DNA of 64,000 nucleotides, from NCBI GenBank assembly GCA_015847255.1, contig JADLZK010004649.1, positions 2,170,001 through 2,234,000 on the forward strand, given 5' to 3'. This document shows, in pieces, positions 44,134-55,614 of this stretch. This DNA comes from Hyparrhenia diplandra. Taxonomy: Eukaryota > Streptophyta > Magnoliopsida > Poales > Poaceae. A program made the position numbers and the translations under genes. The number at the start of each line of letters is the position of its first letter. Position 1 is the first letter of the stretch. The notes under the pieces are model-generated. The model had not been told where the DNA came from. It made no database searches and saw only the letters and a list, made by a program, of their open reading frames with translations.

Positions 44134-45644
44134 TCAAGCCATTGCGAACCTCCCAAGCAGAATCCTTACCATTGATAATAGAATCAATAAGGCCGAGATA
44201 GCTTCATCATCGAATGCAATTTCCTCACGTAATTGATCAAAAAGACCGAATTGGATTTTAAATAGCCATGAGTGAAGATTCATCGATATTTCGACGAGAT
44301 AGAGCATCAGCCACCACATTGGATTTACCCGGTTTATATTCCACGTAAAAATCATAGCCAAGTAATTTGCTAACCCACCGATGCTGAGGTACCGCGGAAT
44401 AAACGCCGATCCGGAGATACTTTAAACTATAGTGATCTCGAAGCGGATGATAAACGGGCGGCCCCAAAGATATGGTCGCCAATGTTTGATCAGCCGTGAC
44501 AAGTCCAATGAGCTCCCTCTCATATGCGACCAACTTTTTATACTTATCGGGGAAACGTTTACTAAAGTATGCAATAGGTCCATTACCCTGATGTAACACA
44601 GCACCCATACCTGTGCCAGAAGCATCACATTCTACCACAAATGAGGTGTTGAAGTCGGGAAGTGAAGAACGGTGCCGAGAGGATAAAGTCCTCTTGAGGT
44701 GCTTTGAAAAGCCGTTGTGGCCAATGGTGTCCAACAGAATGAATCTTTCTTAAGAAGATCACCAAAGGTCAAGTGCGATTGTACCATAATCCTTGATAAA
44801 CTTTCTGTAGTAACCAGCGAGTTCCAAAAAACCTCGCAGTTCACGGATAGTGGAAGGTAGCGGCCATCTTTGTGGATCGCCTCAATTTTATCCGGATCAA
44901 CAAAATTTACCCAAAGATCCGAGATGATATGACCCAAATATCCCGATTTGCGATTGACCAAAAAGGCATTTAGACTTTTTAGAAAGATATTATGAGCAGC
45001 CAAAACACCAAAAAACCTCTTCCACATGTTGGAGATGCTCGGATCAGGACTTGCTAAAGATCAAGATGTCATCAAAGAAAACCAACACAAACTTTCGAAG
45101 GAAAGGGCCCAATATATCATTCATCAAAGCTTGGAAGGTTGAGGGTGCATTGCATAAACCAAATGGCATCACCAAAAATTCAAAGTGCCCATGATGAGTT
45201 CGAAAAGCTGTCTTTTCAATATCTGGTGGATGCATACGTACCTGGTGATAGCCAGAGCGGAGGTCCAATTTGGTAAAGAATTTAGCACCTTGCAATTCAT
45301 CCAATAATTCAGCAATAACCGGTATTGGAAATTTGTCCTTCAAGGTATTACTATTGAGCTCCCGATAATCCACACGTAATCGCCAGGTCGATCATGTTTT
45401 TTAACAAGGAGGACAGTGAAGAAAATGGCGTCGTCAGAGCGAATAATACCTTGATGGAGCATCTCTCAACACCGCTGCGTTCCAATTCATTCTTCGAATG
45501 CTGCAGATAGCGATAGGGACGAACGACCGTCGGCCGTGTCGGATCTTTGAGATGAATTCTGTGATCATAACGGCGAGGAGGTGGAAGTCCCGAAGGTTCA
45601 CAGAAGAGCTGCCGGAATTTGCATAATAGAGGATCCATTGGCAC
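44134..45644 (-). pseudogene. Gypsy reverse transcriptase and RNase H remnant
   Basis: The reverse transcriptase core (45373-45044) shows MDYRELNSNTLKDKFP, LDLRSGYHQVRM, MPFGLCNAPSTFQ and the catalytic FFDDILIFS. The connection part (45027-44632) is frameshifted. RNase H (44734-44258) shows VECDASGTGMGAVL and, at its end, VADALSRR. The frame is broken at several places. Confidence 0.9.
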
Positions 45645-45683
45645 ATCGAAGAAAGTGTATGAATACCGTGCGTAACTGTTGCC

Positions 45684-46106
45684 TTAGACAAAGCCGCCGT
45701 GCCATATGATGGGCTGTCCCTTCCTCCAGAATTTCATAATAAGCTTGTTGAAATTCCAGACAATATTGCCCAAACTACTCAGCCAATCCACTCCCAAAAC
45801 AACATCATAACCTCCCAGTTTGATACTAAAGAAATCCGCTTTAAAACATTCATTGGCAATAGAAAAATCAATATCATCATACCTCCCAACATTGGTGATG
45901 TGGTGACCGTTAGCGACAGCGACCTTGAGGGAACGATGTGATGAAGAGCTGCGGAGACCCAATTTCATAGCCAAGTCGGAGTCCAGGAAATTATGTGTAG
46001 AACCAGAATCCAATAAAGCCAGCAGATTTGTTCCATTGATTTGAATAATTAATTGCATCGTAGGATAATTGGATATTCCAGTTAATCCATGAACTGAGAT
46101 TTGCAC
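45684..46106 (-). pseudogene. Gypsy aspartic protease remnant
   Basis: A frame of about 140 codons has ALLDSGSTHNFLD (active-site D-S/T-G) and the later hydrophobic-hydrophobic-G style motif DVVLGVDWLSS. It processes the polyprotein in intact relatives. It is separated from the next domain by a frameshift. Confidence 0.85.
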
Positions 46107-46314
46107 ATCTGAGTAACCTCTGGGGCGTACCTTTGAAGTCTGTCGACGTGATGCAGAATACAGTCATCTAGCCACCTCAATGGCAGACTCGATATCAGGT
46201 GGTTGATGTAATTGCACATCTATCTGAATCAGAGGTGCTAAACCAGCAATATAGAACATCGCCTGTTGGTGAGGAGATAGGTGTTGTACCTTATTCAATG
46301 TAGCCGTGAATGAA

Positions 46315-46669
46315 TTAGTGTACCTTTCCAAATCTCCAGACTGGCGTGATCTTTGTCAAGTCTCCTAGATGATTATGCAAAGGGGTTCCGAAACGCCTCG
46401 TAATAGCTGCAGAAAATTCAGGCCAAGTTGGTGCACCCAATTCTGATTCCCAACGAATAAACCAAGATAGTGCGTCTCCTTGAAGATGAAACGACACTAG
46501 CAAAGATCCGATCAAGATCAATAATTCCTTGAGCGAGAAAAAATTTATTGCACTTATACGACCAATGAGACGGATCAATCTTGCCATCATATTCAGGAAA
46601 AAATAATTTAACATTGCCTTTGGGGCGCCGGGATTTTCTCAAATAGTTTCTTTGGGAACTTCGTCTCAA
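46315..46669 (-). pseudogene. Gypsy gag remnant
   Basis: Two overlapping frames carry FFPEYDGKIDPSHW and then LQGDALSWFIRWESELG, matching the conserved capsid part of plant gypsy gag. The frame shifts between them. A zinc knuckle was not seen. Confidence 0.75.
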
Positions 46670-46923
46670 TTACAGCTGAAATTCGGTCTTGAAGCCGGCC
46701 GTTGAACCGGAGGATCGGGATTTGCGGGATGGGGGTTCCTCAAAATCAACCGGACGGGATAGCGCGCTTGGAGGGTGGAATATACTTATTTGTCGACGGA
46801 GAGGAATTAGCTTTCGTTCATAAGTCTCCACGACACTCCAGAACGTAGTGAAGAGTTTGTCAATCTCTTCCGTTTATTCCTCCAAAAGGTGGCCATCGGA
46901 TCGCCTCGGTCTCGGATACCAAT

Positions 46924-47396
46924 TGTCACAGCCCGCTTTTTCAGTCAACGAGATCGGAAGAACGAGAGAGATGACGCGGGCTGAAATCGGCGAAGAACGC
47001 GGCACGGAAGACGGCGGAAGTCGCGGGGGCGAAGATGACGGCGAGGGGGCGGCGGCAGCGGCGGCAAGCGCTGGGCGGCGTCGGTGCTGCGTGGCGGCGC
47101 GGGCGGCCTGCGCGGCGGCGGCGGCGGCGGCGGCGGCGGCTAGGGGCTGGCGGCTAGGGCGGAGGTGGAGAAAATCAATAGCTAAAAGTAACCTTTAATT
47201 ATTTTCTTCTTAATCGTCTCACAATAGGTGCCCCCGTATTTATAGGGAGGAATTACAATCCACTAACGGGCCAGCCCCAATAGTACTTCTAACTTAATTT
47301 AATTTAATATAATATTTAATAATAATAAAAGCTAAATAATAATTAAATATTCAGCCACTCCTTGGATTCCGGGCGATGCGCTGACTGAGCGTTACA
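46924..47396 (-). repeat. Gypsy 5' LTR (right)
   Basis: 473 bp with the same ends as the left LTR. It contains a (GGC)n-like expansion at about 47110-47140. This is the promoter-bearing LTR in element orientation. The adjacent primer-binding site is at 46909-46922. Confidence 0.92.
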
Positions 47397-47401
47397 CTGC
47401 T

Positions 47402-48020
47402 TGTCCGGCAACGGCAGGCTCAATAATATTGACCATGTGCTCGTCAACCTGATCTTTCAGGCTCAATGTACAGGGCGATCGGGAACGGTAGCCGGCTTGA
47501 TCGCGTGCTGACGGCGCTGAAGCCCGGTGCGTTGTGGATCAGATTACGGTGGGACCCACAGGGTAATCTTTAGGGAAAGGGACGCCGGGCATCGACGAGG
47601 CTCCATTGGGCACTGCTGCTCAGAGCTCCGTCCGCCGGTGTTGCACTCCCATCGCTCGGCAGAGTGCCCCACCGCCACGGGTGGCTCCCCCTACACCGGC
47701 GCCTGCCCGCCGCCGTCCACTGTGCCTTGCTGCTGGCCTGGGTTCGTGTTCAGCAGCTGCGTCGTCGTGCCGTGGCCTGACGACGCTGAGCTGCTCCACA
47801 GTAAACAATGAAGATGGGTCTAACGCGCACATCCGGGAAAAGCCCACGGCCCAAATTTCTGTATGGGGCGAACGCCGGATCATGAATTTCTGATGGGCCT
47901 ACACGGAACGACATCACTCTCGGCAGTCCAAACTCCCTTCCGCCAATTCTAATCTGAATGTCTGAATGCCCACTTTGCTTCTGAAAAATGGGTGGTGCAG
48001 AGTTCCATTTCTGAAACCGG
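47402..48020 (-). promoter_or_regulatory. Recurrent site II block, copy downstream of NLR2
   Basis: It shares with the block at 28080-28640 the words GTGCGTTGTGGA, ATTACGGTGGGACCC, GCCCACGGCCCAAA, TGGGCCTACACGGAACGACAT and TCTGAATGCCCACT. The frame corresponding to MAPRRGRAG reads MEPRRCPASLSLK and then stops, so coding potential is not kept here. The gypsy element begins right at its left side. Confidence 0.45.
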
Positions 48021-48349
48021 AAGACTGAAGACAAGGGATGCAATAGCATGGATCACAATGATTTCATTCTTATATACAGTACGTTACAGACTGATAACAG
48101 CATGTCCGACAATGAACTCAACAAACCATACGTTTCACAAACAAAGGGTCACTAGCTTGCTTCCGTTCATTTATTGATAACAATACACAGCAGCAAGTCT
48201 GAACAAACGCGCACACGCGCTCCAATTCAAACGGGTCTGAATTAACACAGAAGCTATAATCAGGCAAGTTCTCCATGATCCAAACTTATGGAAAGAACCA
48301 TATGTGCCGTTGACAAAACACAGTCCGGCTTCGTCATAGCTTGGGCCTG
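48021..48349 (-). repeat. NLR2 3' flank
   Basis: Closely similar to 28641-28936, with ATGGATCACAATGATTTCATT, GACTGATAACAGCATGTC and ACAAAACACAGTCCGGCTTCG. Probably 3' UTR and downstream sequence of NLR2. Confidence 0.5.
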
Positions 48350-48561
48350 GCAAATAGAAAATGGGACAACAATGCTCTGCTCCATGAGTGCCTTCAGCCC
48401 TGGAAGTTCGAACTGATTCCCTCCGGAAAAAATTGAGCTCCTCAACAAGGGTTTCAGGATCTCATTAGTAATTTCGGTACTGCTTCAATGATGCCGCACC
48501 ACCCCCATCTTAACACCAGGGATAGCATATTTTCATGTCTTTCGTTCCCATAGTCTAGGCC
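48350..48561 (-). other. NLR2 3' exon, coding or 3' UTR
   Basis: Acceptor CATTTCCAG before 48561. TNEILKPLL is shared with NLR1 and NLR3, but indels change the frame (VVPFSICQAQAM follows). Frame conservation between copies is poor, which favours a UTR exon or decay. Confidence 0.4.
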
Positions 48562-48832
48562 CTGGAAATGGAAAATACACATTACTAATTGCTGTGCATC
48601 CCAGAATAGAAATCAATAACTGTATGAACCAACAATGTGCATGGGTTTACATCATCGGAGACAAAAAGGATAATCTAAAAACCAGATAGCAGACCTTCAC
48701 CCACATAAACTAATGTACCAGACATCAATAATAAATGCAGCCGCTGGGTCTCGTACTACCTGATTAAGGTTTACATAAAACATACGCAGAGGAATTTAAG
48801 GAAACAATGAAAAAAATTGAACATTATAGTAC

Positions 48833-51782
48833 CTTTCATCTGTGTTGCTTGAAAGAGCGTGTGATATTTTTTTATATCCAAACCTGTCAAGCACATTTTT
48901 GTTAAACTGCTTCATATCCACAATGTAGGCAAGTCTTTAATCCGAAGTTGCCCAAGAGCCGAGAAAGTGCCAGGACCAGCGCTGGATCCTAAGGATGCGA
49001 GGCATTGGCAGCGGTCAAGGGACAGTGTTTTTAATGATGACGCGTCTCCCAACGATTGTACTGACTGCAACTTATTGCACCTGTAAATATCTAGTTTCTC
49101 GAGTTGACCCAGCTGCCCTGACATGGAACATAGCTCCCCGCACATGTGGATTATCAAACTCTTGAGGGACGGTGGTAGATGTTGAAGTGTTACCAGGTTA
49201 TCACAGTATGTTATCTCTAGAGTTACTAGGCATGGACAAGGAATCATTGGATACGGAGATTGCTCTGGAGTACCGGTAGGTGTGGTGTCTTGGCAGGATT
49301 CCTGTGACGCACAGGCTTCAGGACGTTTCTCCTTTTCCAATATGAATTCAAGTCTAGGGCACTCCATAATACCAATACTTCTCAGCATGCTGAACCAACT
49401 GATTTTAAGCGTTTTAAGAGCCTGTGGCAGCGTCGGAAGAGGGATATGTTCCATCTTTTTGCAGGAACTAATTTCCAATGTTTGAAGCCACACCAGGCGC
49501 TCCATATTTCGGGCAAACCGTCCCGATCCACAATGTAAATGCGAAGCTCACGTGCACTGCTGAAGAGTACACTACCTTCGGGGAATAGATGCCACCGGCC
49601 GCAATACCGAGTTGAAGTCCGTGCAGTTGCTTTGGGACGCCCGACTGTTGCAACTCAACCTCCAGTTAGGATACTTTGAACCCTTGTAGGACCCGGATAC
49701 CGAGATCTTGAATATCCGTTGGGGGCAAAGCCCCTCAAGCACCTCTCGCTTCCACGCCCGGATCAACTCTCTTGGCCGAGCCAAACCCCGGTGTAGTATC
49801 CCGAGTCGCTTCTTGTGGGTTAGGTGGGCTTCAACAGCTTCATCTTTGCTTCCGACAAACTCAAGCCCCGTTATAAACAGAGTGTCTCGAAGATTGTTTA
49901 GGTGCATGAGCTGCTTCAACTCATGCCCCGGTTCCTCCTTCACTTCAAACTGCTTTTCGGTGTTTGCGGTGCCGTCAGCCTTCCAATGTTGGGGAAAGAT
50001 AGCGGAGCGTAGATGTGCCGCAGATAGATTAGATTAGCCATATCTTCAGGACATAATGCTGGAGCAAGGAATATCTATGGTCCGGATATGGTAAAGCTTG
50101 CTAAATGTGCTTGGCAAAATCAGATCGTGAAAGTCATGAGAAAAATGGATACCAAGATAATGTAGATGCTTCATCGATCAATAGATGCTGGGACCGACAA
50201 CTCTATTGCCGATTATTTAGTTTAATGATCAGCACGCCAAGAGTTTAGGTCAACCTCATGAACAAACGCTCCAAGAGTTTTTCTAAGTTATGATTTCTTT
50301 GCACAGTTTTCATGGACGGTGCATAAGGCTCCTTAATGATCGGGGTGCGCAAATTTCCCAAGTCCGTAATCTTCTCTGCGATCTCTGCTACATTCTTGTT
50401 CTGAATGGAGAGATGGTGAACCCCTCGTGGGATATCTTTTGGTATGCCATTCAAATCAATTCCATAGAACTCGCTTCCGTAAAACCCTCTCGCCAACTCG
50501 TGTAGGAGGTCATGTATTGTGAATGCCCCCTGTCTCTCGTGCCAAAAATTGTCCTATGTACTTGCAGAAATGAGAATGTCAAGAATCGATCAAAGTACCT
50601 CGGCCTATATCTCCCAGTTCCCTGTTGCATTTTTCCTAGTGACAAATCCTTGTGCTATCCAAAGGGGAACCAACTCATCTCGTTTTATTCCATATCCTTT
50701 GGGGAAAATCCGGACGACAAGTGAAGCATCGCCCGATGTCATCACCAAAAGTCGCTGATAGCTCCACCACAGAGCTCCCATTGTTTCATTCAACACATCA
50801 AGGTTTGCCGTTGTTTCCCGTAAATCAGATTGTTATTACTTTTTAAGCCGTCGGCCGCCATCGTTTTTGCCGCAATGGGTGATCCGCCAAGCTTGTTCAC
50901 AATTTTTCTCGCTATTTCTTTATATCTATCATCATCGCATTGGTGACATGACTGCCTTCTAGGGCATAGTGCATGAACATGGAGAGGTACTGCCCCTCTT
51001 CTAAATCGGTATTGGGATTTGCTCTCGAAAGCACCTAAAGTGCAAATTTGCATCTTTCTTTTGAGCTGTCACTAGGATTAGGCTTCCACTCCGCCCAACA
51101 CGGCACATCAAGTAGAATCTCATGTTCCTTCCAATTTTCACCATTGACCCGAGAGATCATCCAAGTATCAACAAGAAGCATTTATCTTTCAATTCTTTCT
51201 TCAACTCGCTTTTAGACTTCCTAGAACTTTTAACTCCGTTTTTAGGCTTTTAGGATCATTGGTACCGGGTTGCTTGATCTGGTCAAGCATTCCCACGAAA
51301 TATATCAAAGATGTTGAATGTCTGCCCCACAAGAATGAACATGATAAGGTTGAAATGTCCTGCACCCATCTCATAATCACAAACATATTGTGCGTGGTAC
51401 TCTTTCCAGAACCTGTAATGCCATATATGCCAATCACGAGAATAAGGTTTAATAGTGCTGGAGCTTTCTTGATCTATTCCCTTACGAAGCATCCCACTTA
51501 TACGCCGCGGTCCTTGTCTCGACCAAACACTTTCTTTTCAATGCTTCTGTACACGTCATCGATTTCATTCTGTTTGCTCGTGCTTTCCAAGGCATTGTTA
51601 TTGACGGTGCAGCTGCTGCTGCTTTCCTTGTCAGCGTCGTCCTTGGGGGTGCTGCTGTTACGCTGATTCAATAGAGGTGATTTCTTTGACTCGCTGACAA
51701 TATATTCTATGTTTTTTATCCTTTTCCTCAAGCTGATTAACTCATTAACAGAAAGGACACAGTCTGTTGTATCATCATCATT
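48833..51782 (-). pseudogene. NLR2 exon 2: NB-ARC and LRR region, frameshifted
   Basis: Acceptor CATGCAG precedes 51782. The frame has EIDDVYRSIEKKVFGRDKDR, then after a shift the P-loop MIGIYGITGSGKSTT (51437-51390) with the classic GxGGxGK-like GITGSGKS. As in NLR1 the frame is then lost, and AQYVCDYEMGAGHFN continues in another frame. Later pieces are SLILVTAQKKDA (RNBS-B), INETMGALWWSY-like (50796 onward), IFPKGYGIKRDELVPLWIAQ, FTIHDLLHELA (IHD instead of MHD) and LRRs with LEISSCKKMEHI, LVTLEITYCDNLVTL and LKTLSLDRCQCLASL. Exon 2 ends at donor GGTACT (48832). Confidence 0.85.
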
Positions 51783-54122
51783 CTGCATGAAGCAAGCTCA
51801 AATGATTATGCTATCCATAGTATATTCTCTATTCAATAATTCTTCATTCAGAAATAGACATCGCAATGAAAATATGTGCAATCAAACTTCTTGGGCAAGG
51901 GATTGCAATTAATGCGTAACAAACTTCTTAGTCAAGAAACACGCCAATATTCCCATTACGAAAATCACCACAAATGAAAAGGTATATTTATCTTGCTATT
52001 ACTAATTTGAGGCTTGAATGAAACCTCTATTTCCCTTACCCCTAACATCATATATATGTATATATATATACTGTAAACTCTAATTATCTTAAAGATTATT
52101 AAACATATTCTGTTTTCTTTTGAAGTACTCACATTGGTCATTATAAAATAGCACAAAGCAACCCACAAATTTTATCTAAAGTATGAGTCCCTGTCATATA
52201 ATAAATAGCCTAAATTAACCTCTATTTAATCATTTAGAAATTTCACATATGTCAGTACGAAAGTTTCTCTTCTAAGCTTTGAAATCATATTTTAATTAGG
52301 GTTGTGACACTATGTTAGCCAATAATGTTAAGTATAAACGACGTTTCAAAAAGGACCACTCCTCTTCCATTCTTAAATGTTATCTTCAGGGATGTACTGG
52401 ATCAGGAATGGTCACAACTACATAAAAAAGGAAGAGGGAATGGATGTGGTTTGTTGAGGACCATGGTGATGGATCTTTTTAGAACAAGTTTGAATGAAGA
52501 AATAGAAACAATATAGTCTTTTCATTGAGTGCTTTCATCGAACTGATGTATAACCTTATGGTGAGGTATGGTCTAAGTGCTACGTCGATGTGTTTTGTGG
52601 ATGACTATATACTCAGTCACTAGTGAATGCTGCAGGCATTAATATTGTGTATTCCTTAACATAAAATACGTCACCATGAAAAATAATAAAGTAATACTAA
52701 CTTTGTATTTCAATTATCCACCTCCATTGTTATGGTTGGCGAAGTATACTGACGCAAGAAAAGGACACATGGCTGAGGGATGGGAGGGAATGTGTTGAGC
52801 GCACGATTTCGCGCCCACTGAGTCCAGCACACGTTCGCCACTAGGTGCACCGGTGTTTAGTCAGTTAGCCTGTTTCCTATTGATTACGAGGCATATGTGC
52901 AAGATTATGTTTATATTGGAGTAAAACCCAAACAATTGGTTAATAACACTAGAGCTAGAGGTTTGATCTAATCTCTCTAGTTCATTCAGATACTCTTGTG
53001 GTTAGAGGTTCGGTGGCAGGCAAGGCATTCAAGCCTCGGCCTCCTATGTCCCTTCTCCTGTAGTCTACGGCGCCACCCAAGTTCCAAAATCCACCATTAC
53101 AGAAAGAACCCGACATAAATTTACATCTGAATTTTCCACTATGATATTATTAAAGACCACCCAAAGTAAGTGGAGATATAAATTATCCAGTTATCCACTT
53201 TTGACACTATATAAAATGTTTATATTCTGATTTTGTATTATTAGTAACAAACGAAATCAAGATATACATGTTTGACGGTGAGCTATTTAAACCATATAAA
53301 CATATATAGATGCAAGACGCTTTGAGCATATGGATTTTCATACCAAATATATAGTTGAAACTAAGGTTTTAACTAAGCAGACAAGAAACTAATGTGATGC
53401 AATGAAGAGACTATTATGGGGATGAACAACTATATAGTGCACTGAAGCTAAAATATATGGCAGCAAGATATAAAAGAAAGTGTCTAGATGGGTTTTGCGT
53501 TAGAAATGGAGAGATGATATAGAGCTTAAAATAGATATATATTTTTTTTCAAGGTGAGGCAAGCAAGAGTTTTGCCAAATTACATTAGAAGAAAATAAAA
53601 GATAAAAAAGGCAAGCAAGAGTTTTGCCAAATTACCTTTCACAGGGGTGACTCGACTGTTCTCCGTGACCTTTACATTTACGTAGGTACTATATGCTAAT
53701 GGTATATATGTGCGAATGTGGTTAGGAGTTTTAAAAATTGGTCTCTCAATTCAATCAACCACTAGCTTCCAAAAAAGTAAGTTCCAGTCACTTACATTAG
53801 GAATCACTCCCGTGTAGAATCAGAAACAAAATGGCTCTTCTGACCATACCATAAATTTTATCCGTGGAATTTTAACACTTATCTCCCTAAAAATTCTTTC
53901 CACTGCAAGAGGTATATGTTCAAAACTGATGTCATCTATTTATTTGTATTGTTAGATTGTGATAATAATGTCCTATGCTATTCTTGATCTTCCCATACTA
54001 ATTAGATAAAAAAAATGTTGATTCCTTTAACACTGGTTCTTGTGGACGAGAGAAAAAAATTCTACATTATAGTATCATAACATATATTCTAGTGCTATAT
54101 GGTTGTGTTGATCAGACAATAC
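51783..54122. other. NLR2 intron, AT-rich, no gene
   Basis: No credible reading frame. The Helitron-like word CTTGCTATTACTAATTTGAGGC (split as two words, about 51993) recurs from the NLR1 intron. A 35-bp direct repeat, GGCAAGCAAGAGTTTTGCC plus AAATTAC, occurs at about 53556 and 53608. 52800-53100 has somewhat different composition but no recognised element. Confidence 0.5.
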
Positions 54123-55118
54123 CTTGATGCCAATCACTTCATATGACCAGTCCCGAAGATGACGCACAACTGAATAGAAAGAACTGAGTAGTGAAAACAC
54201 AAAGCCGAAGCAGTCCCTGGTCTTCTGCAGCGGGGACAGTAAATTCAAGGGTGCATCAAGCTCAAGCGTTGGTGATCCCTCAGCTGATCTGTGTTGATTG
54301 TCACCCCTGAATTCAGTGCCGGGGCCAGCAGCATTCGGGAGGGCATTAGTCGTCGGTGGATTTGAGGTTGATGGTGCATCATCAGGCGTTGGTGGTGGCA
54401 TCGTAGCAGATCCATGTTCAATTTCAGCCCTGGATTCTGCGACGGGCGTGTCTGGCGTTGGTGGTTGCCCAGCAGCTTCTCCCTGATGGATATACACGTT
54501 TAGGCTCTCAGCGCACTGCACGAGCATAGCTCGAAGTGGAAGGTCCCTGAACATCTGTTTCAGGTTCTGGGAGTAGTACTGTAGCTTAGCTACAAGCTCC
54601 CAGAACTTCAGATCCAGATCCATGGTGCACTGCTGCAGCTTCTCTCCAAGGTACCTGAGCTTCTGGATCTGGTTCTCGGCGCACTGCCGTAGCTTTTGCC
54701 CGAACGAGCTCCGCTTGCAGTAGGCGATCCGGTCACCAATAGCCCGCAGCACCCTGTTGCGATCACCGACGACTCTCTTCTCGATTCGGCGATATTCGAG
54801 AAGATCCAGGGCGTCTTCCGCTTGGTAAATGGCAGACCTGAGATCCTTCTGCAGTTCGCCGAGAGTCTTCAAATCACCTTTGTCCTCATCTTTGGCTGCT
54901 CTCAGAATTATTTGCTCCGTTACATCTCCTAGTATCTGCTTCAGGCTTGGGATTATGTTACGCTCCAGCTCCTTGAGCTTTCTTGATAGGTTAAAATCGA
55001 GGTCGGAAAGGAGTTTGTTGACGAGGAAGCTGATGAAGGGTGCCACGAGCCAGCCTATAACAGTTAAGCTCAAGGCAAAGGATGCTATGGTGGCCATGGC
55101 TTTGCGAGGAGGGGACAA
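54123..55118 (-). CDS. NLR2 exon 1: intact coiled coil plus Pro-rich linker
   Basis: ATG at 55118 (MSPPRKAMATIAS), with an alternative ATG at 55097. The hydrophobic segment LTVIGWLVAPFISFLVNKLL is followed by an Rx-type coiled coil with EDALDLLEY near residues 101-109, then further amphipathic helices (LRQCAENQIQKLRYLGEKL). A Pro/Ser/Thr-rich linker lies around residues 215-300 (TPDTPVAESRAE, PPPTPDDAPSTS). The exon ends LRDWSYEVIGIK with donor AAG/GTATTG at 54122. Without splicing it stops 15 residues later (about 54075). Linkers of this length between CC and NB-ARC are unusual; NLR1 has an acidic repeat in the same place. Confidence 0.75.
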
Positions 55119-55391
55119 GAGCGAGGAAAGTAGGAAGATGAATGCAAGCTTTGGTGTAGAGCTCTCAAAACTATTGAAGAAAAAGGTGTGTTCCTAGCAA
55201 AGATAAGGAAATTGACAGAGGAAAATGTCCGAAAATTCTGAGAGCCATGAGCTGTTCGCGATGGGTAGCCACTGGAAACGCTTGCTGACGCCGCCAAAAC
55301 CAGCCACATCTTTGAGTGTGTGTGACGACAAACTAGCTAGATATTTCCAATTTATTGATGTGGATAGATCATAAATCTCATGACACACGCA
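55119..55391 (-). promoter_or_regulatory. Immediate upstream region of NLR2
   Basis: 5' flank of the minus-strand NLR2. No separate gene is seen. A clear TATA box was not identified. Confidence 0.3.
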
Positions 55392-55614
55392 CTCCGTCCA
55401 CAAATGAGTGCATTTTTTTAACTTCTACATTCTTATTTGATCATTCGTCTTATTTAAAATTTTTAATGAATATTACTTATTTTATTATCACTTAATTTAT
55501 CATTAGAGATATTTTTATAATGTTTATTTTATTATTGAAAAAAAAATTTAAATAAGACGAATGTCCAAAAAATGTTTGGAATCAAAGAATTGCACTCATT
55601 TGTGAACGAGGAAG
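55392..55614. mobile_element. Stowaway-like MITE
   Basis: CTCCGTCCACAAATGAGTGCA at left and, inverted, CTTCCTCGTTCACAAATGAGTG at right form the terminal repeats. The interior also folds: CGTCTTATTTAAA.TTTT near 55448 pairs with AAATTTAAATAAGACG near 55545. TA follows at right, while the left flank is CA, so the TA duplication is imperfect. Length and CTCCGTCC ends fit Tc1/mariner Stowaway MITEs. Confidence 0.7.

Larger units (their letters stand above)
42376..47396 (-). mobile_element. Ty3/gypsy LTR retrotransposon (chromovirus type), decayed
   Basis: Two LTRs (42376-42829 and 46924-47396) are flanked by CTGCT at 42371-42375 and 47397-47401, the 5-bp target duplication. The element lies on the minus strand: the primer-binding site TGGTATCCGAGACC is next to the right LTR, and the polypurine run CCGTGGGGAGA is next to the left LTR. 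The order is gag, protease, reverse transcriptase, RNase H, integrase, then a chromodomain-like end, the gypsy order. All parts are frameshifted, so it is not autonomous now. It lies between the NLR1 upstream region and the block 3' of NLR2. Confidence 0.93.
48350..55118 (-). pseudogene. NLR2: CC-NB-ARC-LRR resistance-gene homologue, broken
   Basis: Same layout as NLR1: coiled-coil exon (55118-54123), intron (54122-51783), NB-ARC/LRR exon (51782-48833), short intron, 3' exon (48561 downward). Exon 1 is open over 347 codons, giving the only long intact stretch of the cluster. Exon 2 carries the same frameshift after the P-loop as NLR1, plus private ones (at kinase-2 near 51160, around 51490, 50640-50450, 49940-49500). 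The LRR part is open for 197 codons (49505-48912). The intact coiled-coil exon could still give a short CC-only protein reading into the intron. Confidence 0.85.
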
